Positions 30,649 through 44,312 of a stretch of DNA of 64,000 nucleotides are shown piece after piece; within the stretch, counting starts at the first letter, position 1, and every line of letters begins with the position of its first letter. The DNA lies in assembly GCA_001898185.1 (NCBI GenBank), contig MKTI01000010.1, positions 62,001-126,000 on the forward strand, read 5' to 3'. The notes under the pieces are model-generated. The model did not search any database. It was given only the letters and a program-made list of their open reading frames with translations, and was not told where the DNA came from. The position numbers and the translations under genes were made by a program. The DNA comes from Cellulomonas sp. 73-145. Lineage in GTDB: Bacteria > Actinomycetota > Actinomycetes > Actinomycetales > Cellulomonadaceae.

Positions 30649-31175
30649 TGCCCACGTGGCTGTCCGTCACGATCCTGCTGGTGCTGCTGGCGCTGGCGTA
30701 CTGGGCGATGCGACAGGGCTGGCGCCGACGTGAGCGCCGATCGGAAGCCACCGTGCCCGCGGTGCCGGGCGCCCCGGCCGACCTCGGCGCACCGCGCACG
30801 GACCCGCTGGAAGCGGTCTACGTCTCCTCGACCACGGCCGGCGACTGGCTCGACCGCGTGAACGCCCACGACCTGGGCGTGCGCAGCGCCGCGCAGGTGC
30901 AGGTGTTCGACGCCGGCGTCCTGGTGCGCCGCACCGGCGCGGCGGACGTGTTCGTCCCGGCCGCCCAGGTGCGCGGCGTCGGCACCGCGTCGGGCATGGC
31001 CGGCAAGTTCATGGGGCGCGACGGCCTCGTCGTGCTCACCTGGGCACCCGACGCCGCGCCGGAGGTCGGCCCGCTGCTCGACACCGGGCTGCTGGTCCGC
31101 CACCGCGCCGACCGGCCACGCCTCGTGGACGCCGTCCGCACCCTCGTCCCCACCACCGCCGGAGGTACCGCATGA
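30648..31175 (+). CDS. PH-like-domain membrane protein of the pyr operon
   Basis: 175 aa: one N-terminal transmembrane helix ([17 protein letters not shown]), a Pro/Ala-rich linker, then a compact beta-rich domain ([32 protein letters not shown] onward) with [10 protein letters not shown] near its end. Proteins of this form are commonly found between pyrC and carA in Actinobacteria; I recall them annotated as PH-like or transporter, with no proven role. Both ends overlap flanking genes (TGATG and ATGA), so it is co-expressed with the pathway. Membrane anchoring of a pyrimidine enzyme complex is possible but speculative. Confidence 0.8.
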   Translation: MPTWLSVTILLVLLALAYWAMRQGWRRRERRSEATVPAVPGAPADLGAPRTDPLEAVYVSSTTAGDWLDRVNAHDLGVRSAAQVQVFDAGVLVRRTGAADVFVPAAQVRGVGTASGMAGKFMGRDGLVVLTWAPDAAPEVGPLLDTGLLVRHRADRPRLVDAVRTLVPTTAGGTA

Positions 31176-32409
31176 CCACCGCCGTGCTCGTCCTGGAGGA
31201 CGGCCGCACCTTCACCGGCCAGGCGTACGGCGCCACCGGCCGCACGCTGGGCGAGATCGTCTTCGCCACCGCGATGACGGGGTACCAGGAGACGCTGACC
31301 GACCCGTCGTACCACCGGCAGATCGTCGTGATGACCGCACCGCACATCGGCAACACGGGCGTGAACGACGAGGACCCCGAGTCGGCCCGCATCTGGGTGG
31401 CCGGCTACGTCGTCCGTGACCCCGCCCGGCGGTCGTCGAGCTGGCGCGCACGGCGCACGCTCGACGAGGAGCTCGAGACCCAGGGGATCGTCGGGATCAG
31501 CGGCATCGATACGCGCGCCCTGACCCGGCACCTGCGGGAGCGCGGCGTGATGCGCGCCGGCATCTTCTCCGGTGACGCCCTGCTGACGTCCGGCGTACGC
31601 CGCCCGGACGACGAGCTGCTCGACGAGGTGCTGGACGCACCCCACATGGCTGGCGCGGACCTGGCGGGGGAGGTGTCCACCGGCGAGCCGTACGTCGTTC
31701 CGGCCCTGGGCCCCGACGGCCAGCCGCTGGACGTCCCCCGCGCACGGGTCGCGGCGGTCGACCTCGGCATCAAGGCGATGACGCCGCACCGGATGGCCGA
31801 GCGGGGGATCGAGGTCCACGTGCTGCCGAGCACCTCGACCATCGACGACGTGCTCGCGGTGCACCCCGACGGCGTCTTCTTCTCCAACGGGCCGGGCGAC
31901 CCCGGTGCCGCCGTGCACGAGGTCGAGCTGCTCCGCGAGGTGCTCGACCGCCGGATCCCCTTCTTCGGCATCTGCTACGGGAACCAGATCCTGGGCCGGG
32001 CCCTCGGGTTCGGCACGTACAAGCTGGGCTACGGCCACCGCGGCGTGAACCAGCCGGTGATGGACCGCGCGACGGGCAAGGTGGAGATCACCGCGCACAA
32101 CCACGGTTTCGCGGTGGACGCCCCGCTGGAGGGCCCGACGGCGGCGCCCTATGACGACGGCCGGTACGGCCAGGTGGTCGTGTCGCACGTCGACCTCAAC
32201 GACGACGTGGTGGAGGGCCTCGCGGCGCTCGACCTGCCCGCCTTCAGCGTCCAGTACCACCCGGAGGCCGCGGCGGGTCCGCACGACGCCGCGTACCTGT
32301 TCGACCGGTTCGCCGACCTGATGGCCGACCCGGGCCTGGGCGGCGCGGGCGCCGCCCGACCGGCAGGCGGACCGTCCACCACCGCGACCGACGAGGAAGG
32401 TGCCGCCTG

Positions 32410-32410
<1 letters not shown>
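31172..32410 (+). CDS. carA: Carbamoyl phosphate synthase small (glutaminase) subunit
   Basis: Hydrolyses glutamine and channels ammonia to CarB. The 412-aa protein has the N-terminal CPSase domain ([28 protein letters not shown]) and a class I amidotransferase domain: [10 protein letters not shown], the nucleophile elbow [12 protein letters not shown] with Cys, [14 protein letters not shown], and the catalytic His/Glu in [13 protein letters not shown]. The elbow reads GICYGNQ rather than the common GICLGHQ, a conservative variant. A short disordered tail follows. ATGA start and TGATG end join it to its neighbours. Confidence 0.97.
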
Positions 32411-35780
<3,370 letters not shown>

Positions 35781-35784
<4 letters not shown>

Positions 35785-36641
35785 CACCGACCTTCGGCAC
35801 CCGTCTCGCCGCTGCGCGGGGCGCCCTCGGCCCGCTCTGCGTCGGCATCGACCCGCACCCCTCGCTGCTCGAGCAGTGGGGCCTGGCGGACGACGTCGAC
35901 GGGCTCCGGCGGTTCGCCCTGACCGTCGTCGAGGCGGTGGCCGGCGTCGTGCCGGCGATCAAGCCGCAGTCGGCCTTCTTCGAGCGGCACGGCTCCCGCG
36001 GCGTCGCGGTGCTCGAGGAGGTCGTGGCGGCGGGGCGATCGGCCGGGACGCTGGTGGTCGTGGACGCGAAGCGGGGGGACATCGGCTCGACGATGGGCGC
36101 CTATGCGGACGCGTACCTGCGTGACGGCGCCCCGCTGGCCGGTGACGCCCTGACGGTCTCGCCGTACCTCGGCTTCGGTTCGTTGCGCCCAGCCGTCGAG
36201 CTGGCTGCGGCGACCGGCCGCGGCCTGTTCGTGCTGGCGCTGACGTCGAACCCCGAGGGTGCCTCGGTCCAGCACGCCCGCGCAGCGGACGGTCGATCGG
36301 TCGCGGCCCAGGTCGCGCAGGAGGCTGCGCGGCTCAACGCCGCCGAGCTGGCCGCGGGCGGCGGCTCCCTGGGGTCCGTCGGCCTGGTGGTCGGCGCGAC
36401 CATCGGGGACGCGGCCGCGCGCCTCGGGCTCGATCTCGCCGCCGTGCAGGGTCCGCTGCTCGCACCCGGCGTCGGTGCCCAGGGTGCCGGACCCGCCGAG
36501 CTCGCGGCCGTGTTCGGCGACGCGCGGTCGGCCGTGCTCGCGTCGTCGTCGCGAGGCGTGCTGTCGGCGGGTCCGACGGTCGACGGGCTCCGCGGCGCCG
36601 CGGAACGCGCCCGTGACGAGGCCGCTGCCGCCCTCGCCTGA
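35781..36641 (+). CDS. pyrF: Orotidine 5'-phosphate decarboxylase (long, type 2)
   Basis: Decarboxylates OMP to UMP. The 286-aa protein is the longer actinobacterial/proteobacterial type 2 form: [27 protein letters not shown], the catalytic Lys/Asp cluster [41 protein letters not shown] and [15 protein letters not shown] overlap with carB makes it the last gene of the pyr operon. pyrD and pyrE are not in the window. Confidence 0.96.
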
Positions 36642-36743
36642 GACCGCCACGCGCCCGTCGCGGAGGAACGCCGGCGAGCCGCCCACGAGGGGTGCGGACG
36701 CGGCATCGATGCAGGTGAAAGCGTGCACAAGGCCGCGTCACGT

Positions 36744-36772
36744 TTGCCGAGTGCCCAGGTGGTCGCTAGGTT
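36744..36772 (+). promoter_or_regulatory. Housekeeping-type promoter of mihF
   Basis: TTGCCG, exactly 17 bp, then TAGGTT, the best -35/-10 pair of housekeeping type seen in the window. It lies about 57 nt before the mihF start in the 188-bp gap after pyrF. Confidence 0.65.
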
Positions 36773-36829
36773 CGATCTCGATCCTGCAGCCCACGAGGAT
36801 CCCGGCCCACTGACGAGAAGGTGACGCGC

Positions 36830-37141
36830 GTGGCTCTCCCTCCGCTGACTCCAGAACAGCGTGCAGCAGCACTCGAGAAGGCCGCCGCCGCCCGGCAGGC
36901 CCGCGCCGAGGTGAAGAACCGTCTGAAGTACTCTCAGGGCTCCCTGTCCGAGGTGATCGAGCAGGGTCAGCAGGACGAGACCATCGGCAAGCTCAAGGTG
37001 ATCTCCCTGCTCGAGTCCCTGCCGGGCGTGGGCAAGGTCAAGGCCCGTGCCATCATGTCCGACATCGGCATCTCCGAGACGCGGCGTGTGCGCGGGCTCG
37101 GTCCGCACCAGGTGAAGGCGCTCGTCGACCGCTTCGGGTGA
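36830..37141 (+). CDS. mihF: Actinobacterial integration host factor mIHF
   Basis: Nucleoid-associated DNA-bending protein essential in mycobacteria. The 103-aa protein is almost wholly alpha-helical: [21 protein letters not shown], then [18 protein letters not shown] and the helix-two-turns-helix DNA-binding region [21 protein letters not shown]. The GTG chosen lies 8 nt after AGAAGG; an in-frame GTG three codons earlier overlaps that Shine-Dalgarno and is unlikely. Linkage to gmk and rpoZ is standard for Actinobacteria. It has its own strong promoter. Confidence 0.95.
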   Translation: MALPPLTPEQRAAALEKAAAARQARAEVKNRLKYSQGSLSEVIEQGQQDETIGKLKVISLLESLPGVGKVKARAIMSDIGISETRRVRGLGPHQVKALVDRFG

Positions 37142-37202
37142 TCCCTCGCGGCCCGGTCGGCGGGCCGGGCCGCACCGCACCCGCAAGGAGCACCGCCCAC
37201 CC

Positions 37203-37772
37203 ATGACGACCACGCCCGCCCGGTTGACGGTGCTCGCAGGACCCACGGCCGTCGGCAAGGGCACGGTGTCCGCCGACGTGCGTGCCCGGTACCCCCAGGT
37301 ATGGCTCTCGGTCTCGGCGACGACGCGGTCGCCTCGTCCCGGCGAGGTCGACGGGGTTCACTACCGGTTCGTCTCCGAGGCGGAGTTCGACCGCATGGTG
37401 GCGGCCGGCGAGCTCCTCGAGTGGGCGGTGGTGCACGGTCGGCACCGGTACGGGACGCCTCGCGGGCCCGTGGAGCAGCGGCTCGCGGCAGGGGAGCCGG
37501 TCCTGCTGGAGATCGACCTGCAGGGCGCCCGGCAGGTGCGAGACAGCATGCCGGGCGCGCGGTTCGTCTTCCTCGCACCGCCGTCGTGGGACGAGCTGGT
37601 GCGGCGGCTGGTGGGACGCGGCACCGAGGACGAGGCCGAGCGGGAACGCCGGCTCGCCACCGCACGGGTGGAGCTGGCCGCCGAACCGGAGTTCGACCAC
37701 GTGATCGTCAACGACGACGTGCACCGGGCGACCGACGAGCTGCTCACCGTGATGGGTGTGGTCACCGGCTAA
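37203..37772 (+). CDS. gmk: Guanylate kinase
   Basis: ATP-dependent phosphorylation of GMP to GDP. The 189-aa protein has P-loop [11 protein letters not shown], the GMP-binding block [26 protein letters not shown], and [20 protein letters not shown] with the conserved Tyr, then [18 protein letters not shown] lies upstream of the ATG. The stop codon TAA is also the first three bases of the next promoter's TAAGAT -10 box. A GC-rich stretch just upstream may fold into a weak hairpin after mihF. Confidence 0.96.
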   Translation: MTTTPARLTVLAGPTAVGKGTVSADVRARYPQVWLSVSATTRSPRPGEVDGVHYRFVSEAEFDRMVAAGELLEWAVVHGRHRYGTPRGPVEQRLAAGEPVLLEIDLQGARQVRDSMPGARFVFLAPPSWDELVRRLVGRGTEDEAERERRLATARVELAAEPEFDHVIVNDDVHRATDELLTVMGVVTG

Positions 37773-37775
37773 GAT
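37770..37775 (+). promoter_or_regulatory. -10 box for rpoZ embedded in the gmk stop codon
   Basis: TAAGAT, whose first three bases are the gmk stop. The -35 is unclear. It would give rpoZ its own transcript with a leader of about 65 nt. Confidence 0.45.
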
Positions 37776-37846
37776 GGCAGGCGGCTGTGCGGGCGTGCCC
37801 GCACCGAACCTCGTCTTCCCACCCCACTCGTCGTCGGGAGCCCACC

Positions 37847-38116
37847 ATGTCCGGAACCGTCGCCCACCCCACGGGCATCACCGACCCGCCGATCGACGAC
37901 CTGCTGCAGCGAGCCGACTCCAAGTACGCGCTGGTGCTCTTCGCCGCCAAGCGGGCCCGCCAGATCAACGCCTACTACGGGCAGCTGAACGAGGGCCTGC
38001 TCGAGAACGTCGGCCCGCTGGTCGAGACGCGCCCGCAGGAGAAGCCGCTGTCGATCGCCATGCGCGAGATCGACAAGGGCCTCCTCACCGCTGAGCCGAC
38101 CCCGCCCTCCGAGTAG
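37847..38116 (+). CDS. rpoZ: DNA-directed RNA polymerase omega subunit
   Basis: Small subunit that wraps the beta' C-terminus and helps polymerase assembly. The 89-aa protein contains the invariant [32 protein letters not shown] and the C-terminal [15 protein letters not shown]. The size matches actinobacterial omega. CGGGAG lies 6 nt upstream of the ATG. gmk-rpoZ-coaBC-metK is the conserved neighbourhood. Confidence 0.96.
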   Translation: MSGTVAHPTGITDPPIDDLLQRADSKYALVLFAAKRARQINAYYGQLNEGLLENVGPLVETRPQEKPLSIAMREIDKGLLTAEPTPPSE

Positions 38117-38128
38117 CACCCCACGCCC

Positions 38129-39325
38129 GTGCGGATCGTCCTCGGCGTCGCGGGTGGCATCGCCGCGTACAAGGCGGTGCTGCTGCTGCGGCTGCTGCGC
38201 GAGGACGGTCACGCGGTGCGGGTGGTGCCCACCCGCGCCGCGCTCGAGTTCGTCGGCCGCCCCACGTGGGAGGCACTGTCCGGCGAACCGGTGAGCACCG
38301 AGGTCTTCGAGCACGTCGACGAGGTGGCGCACGTCCGCATCGGCCAGGAGGCCGACCTCGTCGTCGTCGCACCGGCGACGGCCGACCTCCTCGCGCGGGC
38401 CGCGGCCGGGATGGCCGACGACCTGCTGACGGCCACGTTGCTGGTCGCACGCTGCCCGGTGCTGCTGGCACCGGCGATGCACACCGAGATGTGGCAGCAC
38501 CCGGCCACGGTCGACAACGTCGACACGCTCCGTCGGCGCGGGATCCACGTGCTCGACCCCGTGTCCGGTCGCCTGACCGGGCCGGACACCGGGCCCGGTC
38601 GGCTGCCGGAGCCCGAGGAGATCGCCGCAGCGGCGCTGGCGCTGGTCCACGGACGTACCTCCGACCTGGCCGGCCGGCGCGTCGTCGTGTCCGCGGGGGG
38701 GACGCGCGAGCCGATCGACCCCGTGCGCTTCATCGGCAACCGTTCCTCCGGGCGTCAGGGCATCGAGCTGGCTCGTGCGGCCCACGAGCGCGGCGCCCAG
38801 GTGACGTTGGTCGCGGCGAACGTGACGCTGCCGGTCCCGCCGGGCGTGCACGTGGTCGCCGTCGAGTCCGGCGAGCAGCTGCGCGACGCGGTGCGGTCCG
38901 CCGCCAAGGACGCCGACGTCGTGGTGATGGCCGCCGCGGTGGCCGACTTCCGGCCCGTGCGCACGGCTACCGCCAAGATCAAGAAGCAGCCGGGGGTGGG
39001 GCCCACCCCGATCGAGCTGGTCGAGACCGTCGACATCCTCGCGGAGCTGGTGCGCCGGTCGCCTCGCGAGGGGCAGGTGGTGGTCGGCTTCGCCGCCGAG
39101 ACGGGGGACGAGGCCGGTGACGTGCTCGAGCACGGCCGGCGCAAGGCGATCCGCAAGGGGGCCGACCTGCTGGTGGTGAACGCCGTCGGCGCCGACCGCG
39201 GCTTCGGCGTCGAGCACAACGAGGTGACGGTGCTCGACCGAGCGGGCGCCGAGGTGGCGCGGGCGGCCGGAACGAAGCTCGAGGTCGCGCACGCGGTGTG
39301 GGACGCGGTGCTGCCGCTGCTGTGA
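38129..39325 (+). CDS. coaBC: Bifunctional phosphopantothenoylcysteine decarboxylase / phosphopantothenate-cysteine ligase
   Basis: Two consecutive steps of coenzyme A synthesis. The 398-aa protein has an N-terminal flavin-dependent decarboxylase (CoaC): VLGVAGGIAAYKAVLLLRLL, ATADLLARAAAGMADDLL, and the APAMHTEMW substrate motif. This reads PAMH where E. coli has PAMN; I recall the same in mycobacterial CoaBC. The CTP-dependent ligase CoaB follows from about 180: TREPIDPVRFIGNRSSGRQGIELARAA, VVMAAAVADFRP, KIKKQ. GTG start, 12 bp after rpoZ. Confidence 0.96.
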   Translation: MRIVLGVAGGIAAYKAVLLLRLLREDGHAVRVVPTRAALEFVGRPTWEALSGEPVSTEVFEHVDEVAHVRIGQEADLVVVAPATADLLARAAAGMADDLLTATLLVARCPVLLAPAMHTEMWQHPATVDNVDTLRRRGIHVLDPVSGRLTGPDTGPGRLPEPEEIAAAALALVHGRTSDLAGRRVVVSAGGTREPIDPVRFIGNRSSGRQGIELARAAHERGAQVTLVAANVTLPVPPGVHVVAVESGEQLRDAVRSAAKDADVVVMAAAVADFRPVRTATAKIKKQPGVGPTPIELVETVDILAELVRRSPREGQVVVGFAAETGDEAGDVLEHGRRKAIRKGADLLVVNAVGADRGFGVEHNEVTVLDRAGAEVARAAGTKLEVAHAVWDAVLPLL

Positions 39326-39384
39326 CGCCGCGCCGCCCGGGTCCGGCACGAGGACGCGCGACAGGGTGACGTTCGGCGAGCCCG

Positions 39385-39390
39385 TAGGCT
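39385..39390 (+). promoter_or_regulatory. -10 box of a leaderless metK promoter
   Basis: TAGGCT with 7 nt to the metK GTG and no Shine-Dalgarno between. Confidence 0.55.
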
Positions 39391-39397
39391 GTCGGCC

Positions 39398-40597
39398 GTG
39401 AGTGCGTCCGCCGCCCGGTTGTTCACGTCCGAGTCCGTCACCGAGGGGCACCCGGACAAGGTCTGCGACCAGATCTCCGACGCGATCCTCGACGCGATGC
39501 TCGCCCAGGACCCGCTGTCCCGGGTCGCGGTGGAGACGATGGTGACCACCGGCCTGGTGCACGTCGCCGGCGAGGTGACCACCGACGCCTACGTCGAGAT
39601 CCCGCAGGTGATCCGCGAGGTGGTCAACGGGATCGGCTACACGTCGTCGGACATCGGCTTCGACGGCGACTCGTGCGGCGTCTCGGTGTCGATCGGCCAG
39701 CAGTCACCGGACATCGCGCAGGGCGTGGACAAGGCGCTCGAGGCCCGGCAGGACGACTCCGACCTGGACCCGCTCGACCTGCAGGGCGCCGGCGACCAGG
39801 GCCTGATGTTCGGGTACGCCTGCGACGACACGCCGTCGCTGATGCCGCTGCCGATCTGGGTGGCGCACCGGCTGGCCGAGCAGCTCGCCGCCGTGCGCAA
39901 GGCCGGCGTCGTCCCTGGGCTGCGGCCGGACGGCAAGACGCAGGTGACGATCGGCTACGAGGGCGACCGTGCCGTCAGCCTCGACACCGTCGTGGTGTCC
40001 ACCCAGCACGAGCCGGACGTCAACCTCGAGACGACTCTCGCGCCGGCGGTCGCCGAGCTCGTCGTCGCGCCGGTGCTCGCCGAGCTCGACCTCGACACGA
40101 CGGGCCACCGCCTCCTGGTCAACCCCACCGGCCAGTTCGTCATCGGCGGCCCCAAGGGCGACGCCGGGCTGACCGGCCGCAAGATCATCGTCGACACGTA
40201 CGGCGGCTTCGCCCGGCACGGCGGCGGCGCGTTCTCCGGCAAGGACCCCTCGAAGGTCGACCGGTCCGCGGCGTACGCGATGCGCTGGGTGGCCAAGAAC
40301 GTGGTCGCCGCCGGGCTGGCCCGGCGGTGCGAGGTGCAGGTGGCCTACGCGATCGGCACGGCGCACCCCGTCGGCCTGTACGTCGAGACGTTCGGTACCG
40401 GCCAGGTGCCGGTCGAGCGCCTGACGGCCGCCATCCGCGACGTGTTCGACCTGCGGCCGGCGGCGATCGTCCGCGACCTCGACCTGCTGCGGCCGATCTA
40501 CCGTCGCACGGCTGCCTACGGGCACTTCGGTCGCGAGCTGACGGACTTCACCTGGGAGCGCACCGACCGCGTCGCGGACCTCCAGTCGGCCGTCTGA
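39398..40597 (+). CDS. metK: S-adenosylmethionine synthetase
   Basis: Makes S-adenosylmethionine from ATP and methionine. The 399-aa protein carries [29 protein letters not shown], the ATP motif [33 protein letters not shown] and the P-loop-like [19 protein letters not shown]. Length is typical. There is no Shine-Dalgarno; a TAGGCT box 7 nt before the GTG indicates a leaderless mRNA. No SAM riboswitch is visible in the 72-bp gap. Confidence 0.97.
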   Translation: MSASAARLFTSESVTEGHPDKVCDQISDAILDAMLAQDPLSRVAVETMVTTGLVHVAGEVTTDAYVEIPQVIREVVNGIGYTSSDIGFDGDSCGVSVSIGQQSPDIAQGVDKALEARQDDSDLDPLDLQGAGDQGLMFGYACDDTPSLMPLPIWVAHRLAEQLAAVRKAGVVPGLRPDGKTQVTIGYEGDRAVSLDTVVVSTQHEPDVNLETTLAPAVAELVVAPVLAELDLDTTGHRLLVNPTGQFVIGGPKGDAGLTGRKIIVDTYGGFARHGGGAFSGKDPSKVDRSAAYAMRWVAKNVVAAGLARRCEVQVAYAIGTAHPVGLYVETFGTGQVPVERLTAAIRDVFDLRPAAIVRDLDLLRPIYRRTAAYGHFGRELTDFTWERTDRVADLQSAV

Positions 40598-40670
40598 CCC
40601 GGCTCCCTGCCGGCCGATCCACCGCCGGCCGCGGTCGGGCTCCGTGGGTGGTCGGTGATGGGATGAGCAC

Positions 40671-42755
40671 GTGGACGTGACCGCGGCGCAGCCGACCTTG
40701 GCCGGCATGCCGCGGGTGCGGGCGCCGCGTCGCCAGCTGCCGGTCGACACCGCCGCTCGCCTGCCTGTCGCGCGCGTGTGCGTCGACGTGCAGCCGGCGC
40801 ACCTCGACCGGGTGTTCGAGTACCTGGTGCCCGCCACGCTGGACGAGCGGGCGGTTCCCGGTTGCCGGCTGAAGGTCCGGTTCGGCGGTCAGGACGTCGA
40901 CGGCTGGCTGCTGGAGCGCACCGAGGAGGCCGAGCACGAGGGACGGCTGGTGCCGATCCGGCGGGTGGTGACGTCCGGTCCGGTGCTGACACCCGAGCTC
41001 GCGCGCGTCGCCCGGGCGGTTGCCGACCGCTACGCCGGGACGCTGGCCGACGTGCTGCGGCTGGCGGTACCGCCCCGGCACGCACGTGTGGAGGCCGAGA
41101 TGGACGCGCTCGCACCGGTGCAGGCACCGGCGGCAGCGCCGGCCGCAGCCGGCGGCGCGTGGTCGGCGTACCGAGGGGGACCGGCGTTGCTGCAGCACCT
41201 GCTGTCCGGCGGTGCGCCGCGGGCGGTCTGGACGGCGCTGCCCGGACCCCAGGGGGATCGGTGGCCCGACGCGGTGGCGCAGGCCGTCGCGGCCTGCGTG
41301 CTCGGCGGGCGCGGGGCGCTGGTGGTCGCGCCCGACCGTCGGGACGTCGACCGGGTGGTCGCCGCGCTCGAGCAGGTGGGGCTCCCGGCCTGGTCGTCCG
41401 CGGCGGACGGAGGCGTCGTGCGACTGACCGCCGAGGACGGTCCGGCGCCGCGGTACCGGGCCTTCCTCGCCGCGCTCCGTGGGCGCGCTCGGGTGGTGGT
41501 CGGCACCCGGGCCTCCGCGTTCGCCCCGGTCGAGGACCTCGGCCTGGTGGTCTGCTGGGACGACGGCGACCCGCTGCACGCCGAGCCCAGAGCGCCGTAC
41601 CCCCACGTGCGGGAGGTGCTGACGCTCCGCGCCGAGGCCGCCGGCGCCGCCGCGATCTTCGGCGCGCACGGCCGGTCGGTCGAGGCGCAGGCCCTCGTCG
41701 AGCGCGGCTGGGCCGCCTCCGTGACGGCCGACCGCGCCGTGCTGCGGTCGCGCACGCCGCGCGTCCGGGCGCTGACGTCGGTCGAGCTCGCCCGGGAGGG
41801 AGCGGCGGCGGCGGCCCGGCTGCCCGCACCCGCCTTCGCCGCCATCCGCTCCGCCCTCGAGCGGGGCCCGGTGCTGGTCCAGGTACCGCGGGCGGGGTAC
41901 CTGCCGGCTGTCGCCTGCACCCGGTGCCGCGCGACCGCCCGGTGCGCCGTCTGCACCGGACCCCTCGGTCTGACCGGGCCGGACGCCGTACCCGCGTGCC
42001 GCTGGTGCGGCCGGCTCGCCACCGCCTGGCGCTGCTCGACGTGCGGCAACGACGGTCTCCGATCGGTCCGCGTCGGCTCCGAGCGCACCGCCGAGGAGAT
42101 CGGCAGGGCGTTCCCCGGGGCCACCGTCCGGGTGTCCGGGGCGAGAGCCGCGGCCGGCGTGCTCGCGGAGGTGCCCGACCGGCCCGCGATCGTGGTGGCG
42201 ACACCCGGTGCCGAGCCGGTGGCGGCCGGCGGCTACGCGGCCGCGGTGCTGCTGGACGCCTCGGTGGCGACCGCGGGCGACGCACTCTCCGCGGAACCGG
42301 ACGCCCTGCGTCGCTGGCTGGCCGCTGCGGCCCTGGTCCGGCCGATCGGCGACGGCGGGGAGGTGCTGCTCGTCGGCGACGGTGCGGAACGACCCACGCA
42401 GGCCCTGGTCCGGTGGGACCCCGCCGGTCTTGCCGCACGCGAGCTGGCCGAGCGGGCGGAGCTGGGACTGCCACCGGTGATCCGCGTCGCCACCGTCACG
42501 GGGCCGCGGGAGGCCGTGGGCCTCGTCGTCGGCCGGGTGCAGGTGCCCGAGACGACGGTGTGGGGACCCGTCGTCGTCAGCGCGCAGGGCGGCTCACCGG
42601 ACCCGCTGGACCCGGACGTCCGCGCGATGCTGCGCGCCCCGCGCAGCCGGGGCGCCGAGCTGACCAGGGCGCTCGCCGCCTCGGTCGCCGTCCGGAGCGC
42701 GCGCCGTGAGGGTGGCACGCTCCGCGTGCAGGTCGACCCTCCGGAGCTGCTGTGA
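40671..42755 (+). CDS. priA: Primosomal protein N' (PriA), degenerate actinobacterial form
   Basis: Replication-restart protein. The 694-aa protein keeps the 3'-BD DNA-binding N-terminus (ARVCVDVQPAHLDRVFEYLVP) and the zinc-binding insertion with CxxC pairs (CTRCRATARCAVC and CRWCG...CSTCG at about 415-465). The helicase core is eroded. Where Walker A GxTGSGKT should stand it reads TALPGPQGDRWPD, and the DEEH box is CWDDGD. Loss of the ATPase motifs is known for actinobacterial PriA, which is usually called probable primosomal protein N'. GTG start. It follows metK, as in other Actinobacteria, and overlaps the HAD gene by 4 bp. Confidence 0.9.
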   Translation: MDVTAAQPTLAGMPRVRAPRRQLPVDTAARLPVARVCVDVQPAHLDRVFEYLVPATLDERAVPGCRLKVRFGGQDVDGWLLERTEEAEHEGRLVPIRRVVTSGPVLTPELARVARAVADRYAGTLADVLRLAVPPRHARVEAEMDALAPVQAPAAAPAAAGGAWSAYRGGPALLQHLLSGGAPRAVWTALPGPQGDRWPDAVAQAVAACVLGGRGALVVAPDRRDVDRVVAALEQVGLPAWSSAADGGVVRLTAEDGPAPRYRAFLAALRGRARVVVGTRASAFAPVEDLGLVVCWDDGDPLHAEPRAPYPHVREVLTLRAEAAGAAAIFGAHGRSVEAQALVERGWAASVTADRAVLRSRTPRVRALTSVELAREGAAAAARLPAPAFAAIRSALERGPVLVQVPRAGYLPAVACTRCRATARCAVCTGPLGLTGPDAVPACRWCGRLATAWRCSTCGNDGLRSVRVGSERTAEEIGRAFPGATVRVSGARAAAGVLAEVPDRPAIVVATPGAEPVAAGGYAAAVLLDASVATAGDALSAEPDALRRWLAAAALVRPIGDGGEVLLVGDGAERPTQALVRWDPAGLAARELAERAELGLPPVIRVATVTGPREAVGLVVGRVQVPETTVWGPVVVSAQGGSPDPLDPDVRAMLRAPRSRGAELTRALAASVAVRSARREGGTLRVQVDPPELL

Positions 42756-43369
42756 GCACCGTGGTCACCCTGGTGCTCGACCTGGGGAACGTGCTGGTGC
42801 CGTGGCACCCCGAGCGGGCGTTCGAGGGACTGGTGCCGGACGAGGACGTGCGGCGGTTCCTGGAGGACGTCGACTTCCCGGAGCTCAACCGGTCGCTGGA
42901 CGCGGGCCGGGACTGGGCGGATGCACGGCACGAGCTGTCCGCGATGGGGCCGTGGTACGCCGACATGCTCGACCTCTACCTCGCCAACTTCCCTCGCACG
43001 CTCGCCGGTGAGGTCCCCGGGATGGCCCGTCTGGTGCGCGAGCTGCACGACGTGGGCCTTCGGCTGCTCGGGCTGACCAACTGGTCGGCAGCGACCTTCC
43101 ACCACGCCGTGCCGGCCGCCCCGGCGATCGGCCTGCTCGAGGCCGTCGTGGTGTCCGGCCAGGAGGGCATCATCAAGCCGGACCCGCGCATCTTCGCCCT
43201 GGTGGTCGACCGCTTCGGGCTGATGCCCGCCTCCACGCTGTTCGTCGACGACTCCTCGGTCAACGTGGCCGCGGCGCACGCCGCGGGCCTGCCGGCGGTC
43301 GTGTTCACCGATGCCGGACGTCTGCGGGCCGACCTCCGGGCGCGAGGTGTGCCCGTGGCCGCCGCCTAG
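42752..43369 (+). CDS. HAD-superfamily hydrolase, subfamily IA
   Basis: 205 aa phosphatase-like protein. Motif I is [10 protein letters not shown] (Asp nucleophile followed by Gly rather than a second Asp at +2, as in the YihX/epoxide-hydrolase-N branch), motif II is LTNW, and motif III/IV is IIKPDPRIF with [10 protein letters not shown]. This combination resembles alpha-D-glucose-1-phosphate phosphatase-like HADs, but substrate cannot be assigned. GTGA overlap with priA. Its TAG stop is also the first half of the TAGGAT -10 box for fmt. Confidence 0.85.
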   Translation: MSTVVTLVLDLGNVLVPWHPERAFEGLVPDEDVRRFLEDVDFPELNRSLDAGRDWADARHELSAMGPWYADMLDLYLANFPRTLAGEVPGMARLVRELHDVGLRLLGLTNWSAATFHHAVPAAPAIGLLEAVVVSGQEGIIKPDPRIFALVVDRFGLMPASTLFVDDSSVNVAAAHAAGLPAVVFTDAGRLRADLRARGVPVAAA

Positions 43370-43372
43370 GAT
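43367..43372 (+). promoter_or_regulatory. -10 box of a leaderless fmt promoter
   Basis: TAGGAT, overlapping the stop of the upstream HAD gene, 7 nt before the fmt GTG. It decides the fmt start. Confidence 0.6.
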
Positions 43373-43379
43373 CGCAGCC

Positions 43380-44312
43380 GTGCGTCTGCTCTTCGCCGGG
43401 ACCCCGGCCCCCGCGGTGCCCTCGCTCGAGGGGCTGATCGCCTCCCGCCACGACGTGGTCGCGGTGCTGACGCGTCCCGACGCACCCTCCGGGCGCGGCC
43501 GGACCGTGACGCCCAGCCCCGTGCGCCAGGTGGCCGAGGCGCACGGCATCGAGGTGCTGAGCCCGCGGCGGCTGCGCGACGAGGACTTCCGGGCACGGTT
43601 CGCCGCCCTGGCGATCGACGCCGTCGCCGTGGTCGCCTACGGCGCACTGATCCCCGCGGACCTGCTCGCCGCGGTGCCGGACGGGTGGACCAACCTGCAC
43701 TTCTCGCTGCTGCCCGCATGGCGCGGCGCCGCACCGGTGCAGCACGCCCTGATCGCCGGCGACGAGGTGACGGGCGCGACCACCTTCCGGATCGAGGAAG
43801 GCCTGGACACCGGTCCGGTGTACGGCCTGCTGACCGAGACCATCCGCCCGCGGGACACCGCCGGCGATCTCCTGGACCGCCTCGCGCACGCCGGGGCCGG
43901 GCTGTTGGTGCGGACGATGGACGGCATCGCCGACGGCACCCTCGTGGCCGTCCCGCAGGGCGGCGACGGCATCAGCCACGCACCCAAGCTGACGGCGGAG
44001 GACGGGCACGTCCGCTGGACGCACCCGGCGCACGCGGTGGACCGTCGCATCCGCGGCTGCACCCCGGAGCCGGGTGCATGGACGACCCTTCCTGACGGCA
44101 CCCGGCTGGGACTGGGCCCCGTCACACCGGTCGAGGAGGCCCTCCCCGCGGGCGCGGTCCAGATCGGGCGACGGGACGTCCTGGTCGGCACGGGCAGCAC
44201 GGCCGTGCGCCTGGGGACCGTGTCGGCCCCCGGCCGCCGGACGATGCCCGCGGCCGACTGGGCACGCGGCGCGCGTCTCGCCGACGGCACGGTCCTCGGG
44301 GCCGAAGCATGA
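43380..44312 (+). CDS. fmt: Methionyl-tRNA formyltransferase
   Basis: Formylates initiator Met-tRNA. The 310-aa protein has [19 protein letters not shown], the formyl-THF site with [32 protein letters not shown] (Asn/His catalytic residues and SLLPxxRGAAP signature), and a C-terminal OB-type domain. GTG start 7 nt downstream of TAGGAT; earlier in-frame starts would run into the HAD gene. ATGA overlap with rsmB, the usual partner. Confidence 0.96.
   Translation: MRLLFAGTPAPAVPSLEGLIASRHDVVAVLTRPDAPSGRGRTVTPSPVRQVAEAHGIEVLSPRRLRDEDFRARFAALAIDAVAVVAYGALIPADLLAAVPDGWTNLHFSLLPAWRGAAPVQHALIAGDEVTGATTFRIEEGLDTGPVYGLLTETIRPRDTAGDLLDRLAHAGAGLLVRTMDGIADGTLVAVPQGGDGISHAPKLTAEDGHVRWTHPAHAVDRRIRGCTPEPGAWTTLPDGTRLGLGPVTPVEEALPAGAVQIGRRDVLVGTGSTAVRLGTVSAPGRRTMPAADWARGARLADGTVLGAEA

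Noticed and set aside
37142..37202. GC-rich inverted repeat after mihF as a terminator
   Set aside because: The stem (GCGGCCCG/CGGGCCGC) has a long G/C-rich loop with competing pairings and no T tract; too ambiguous to list.
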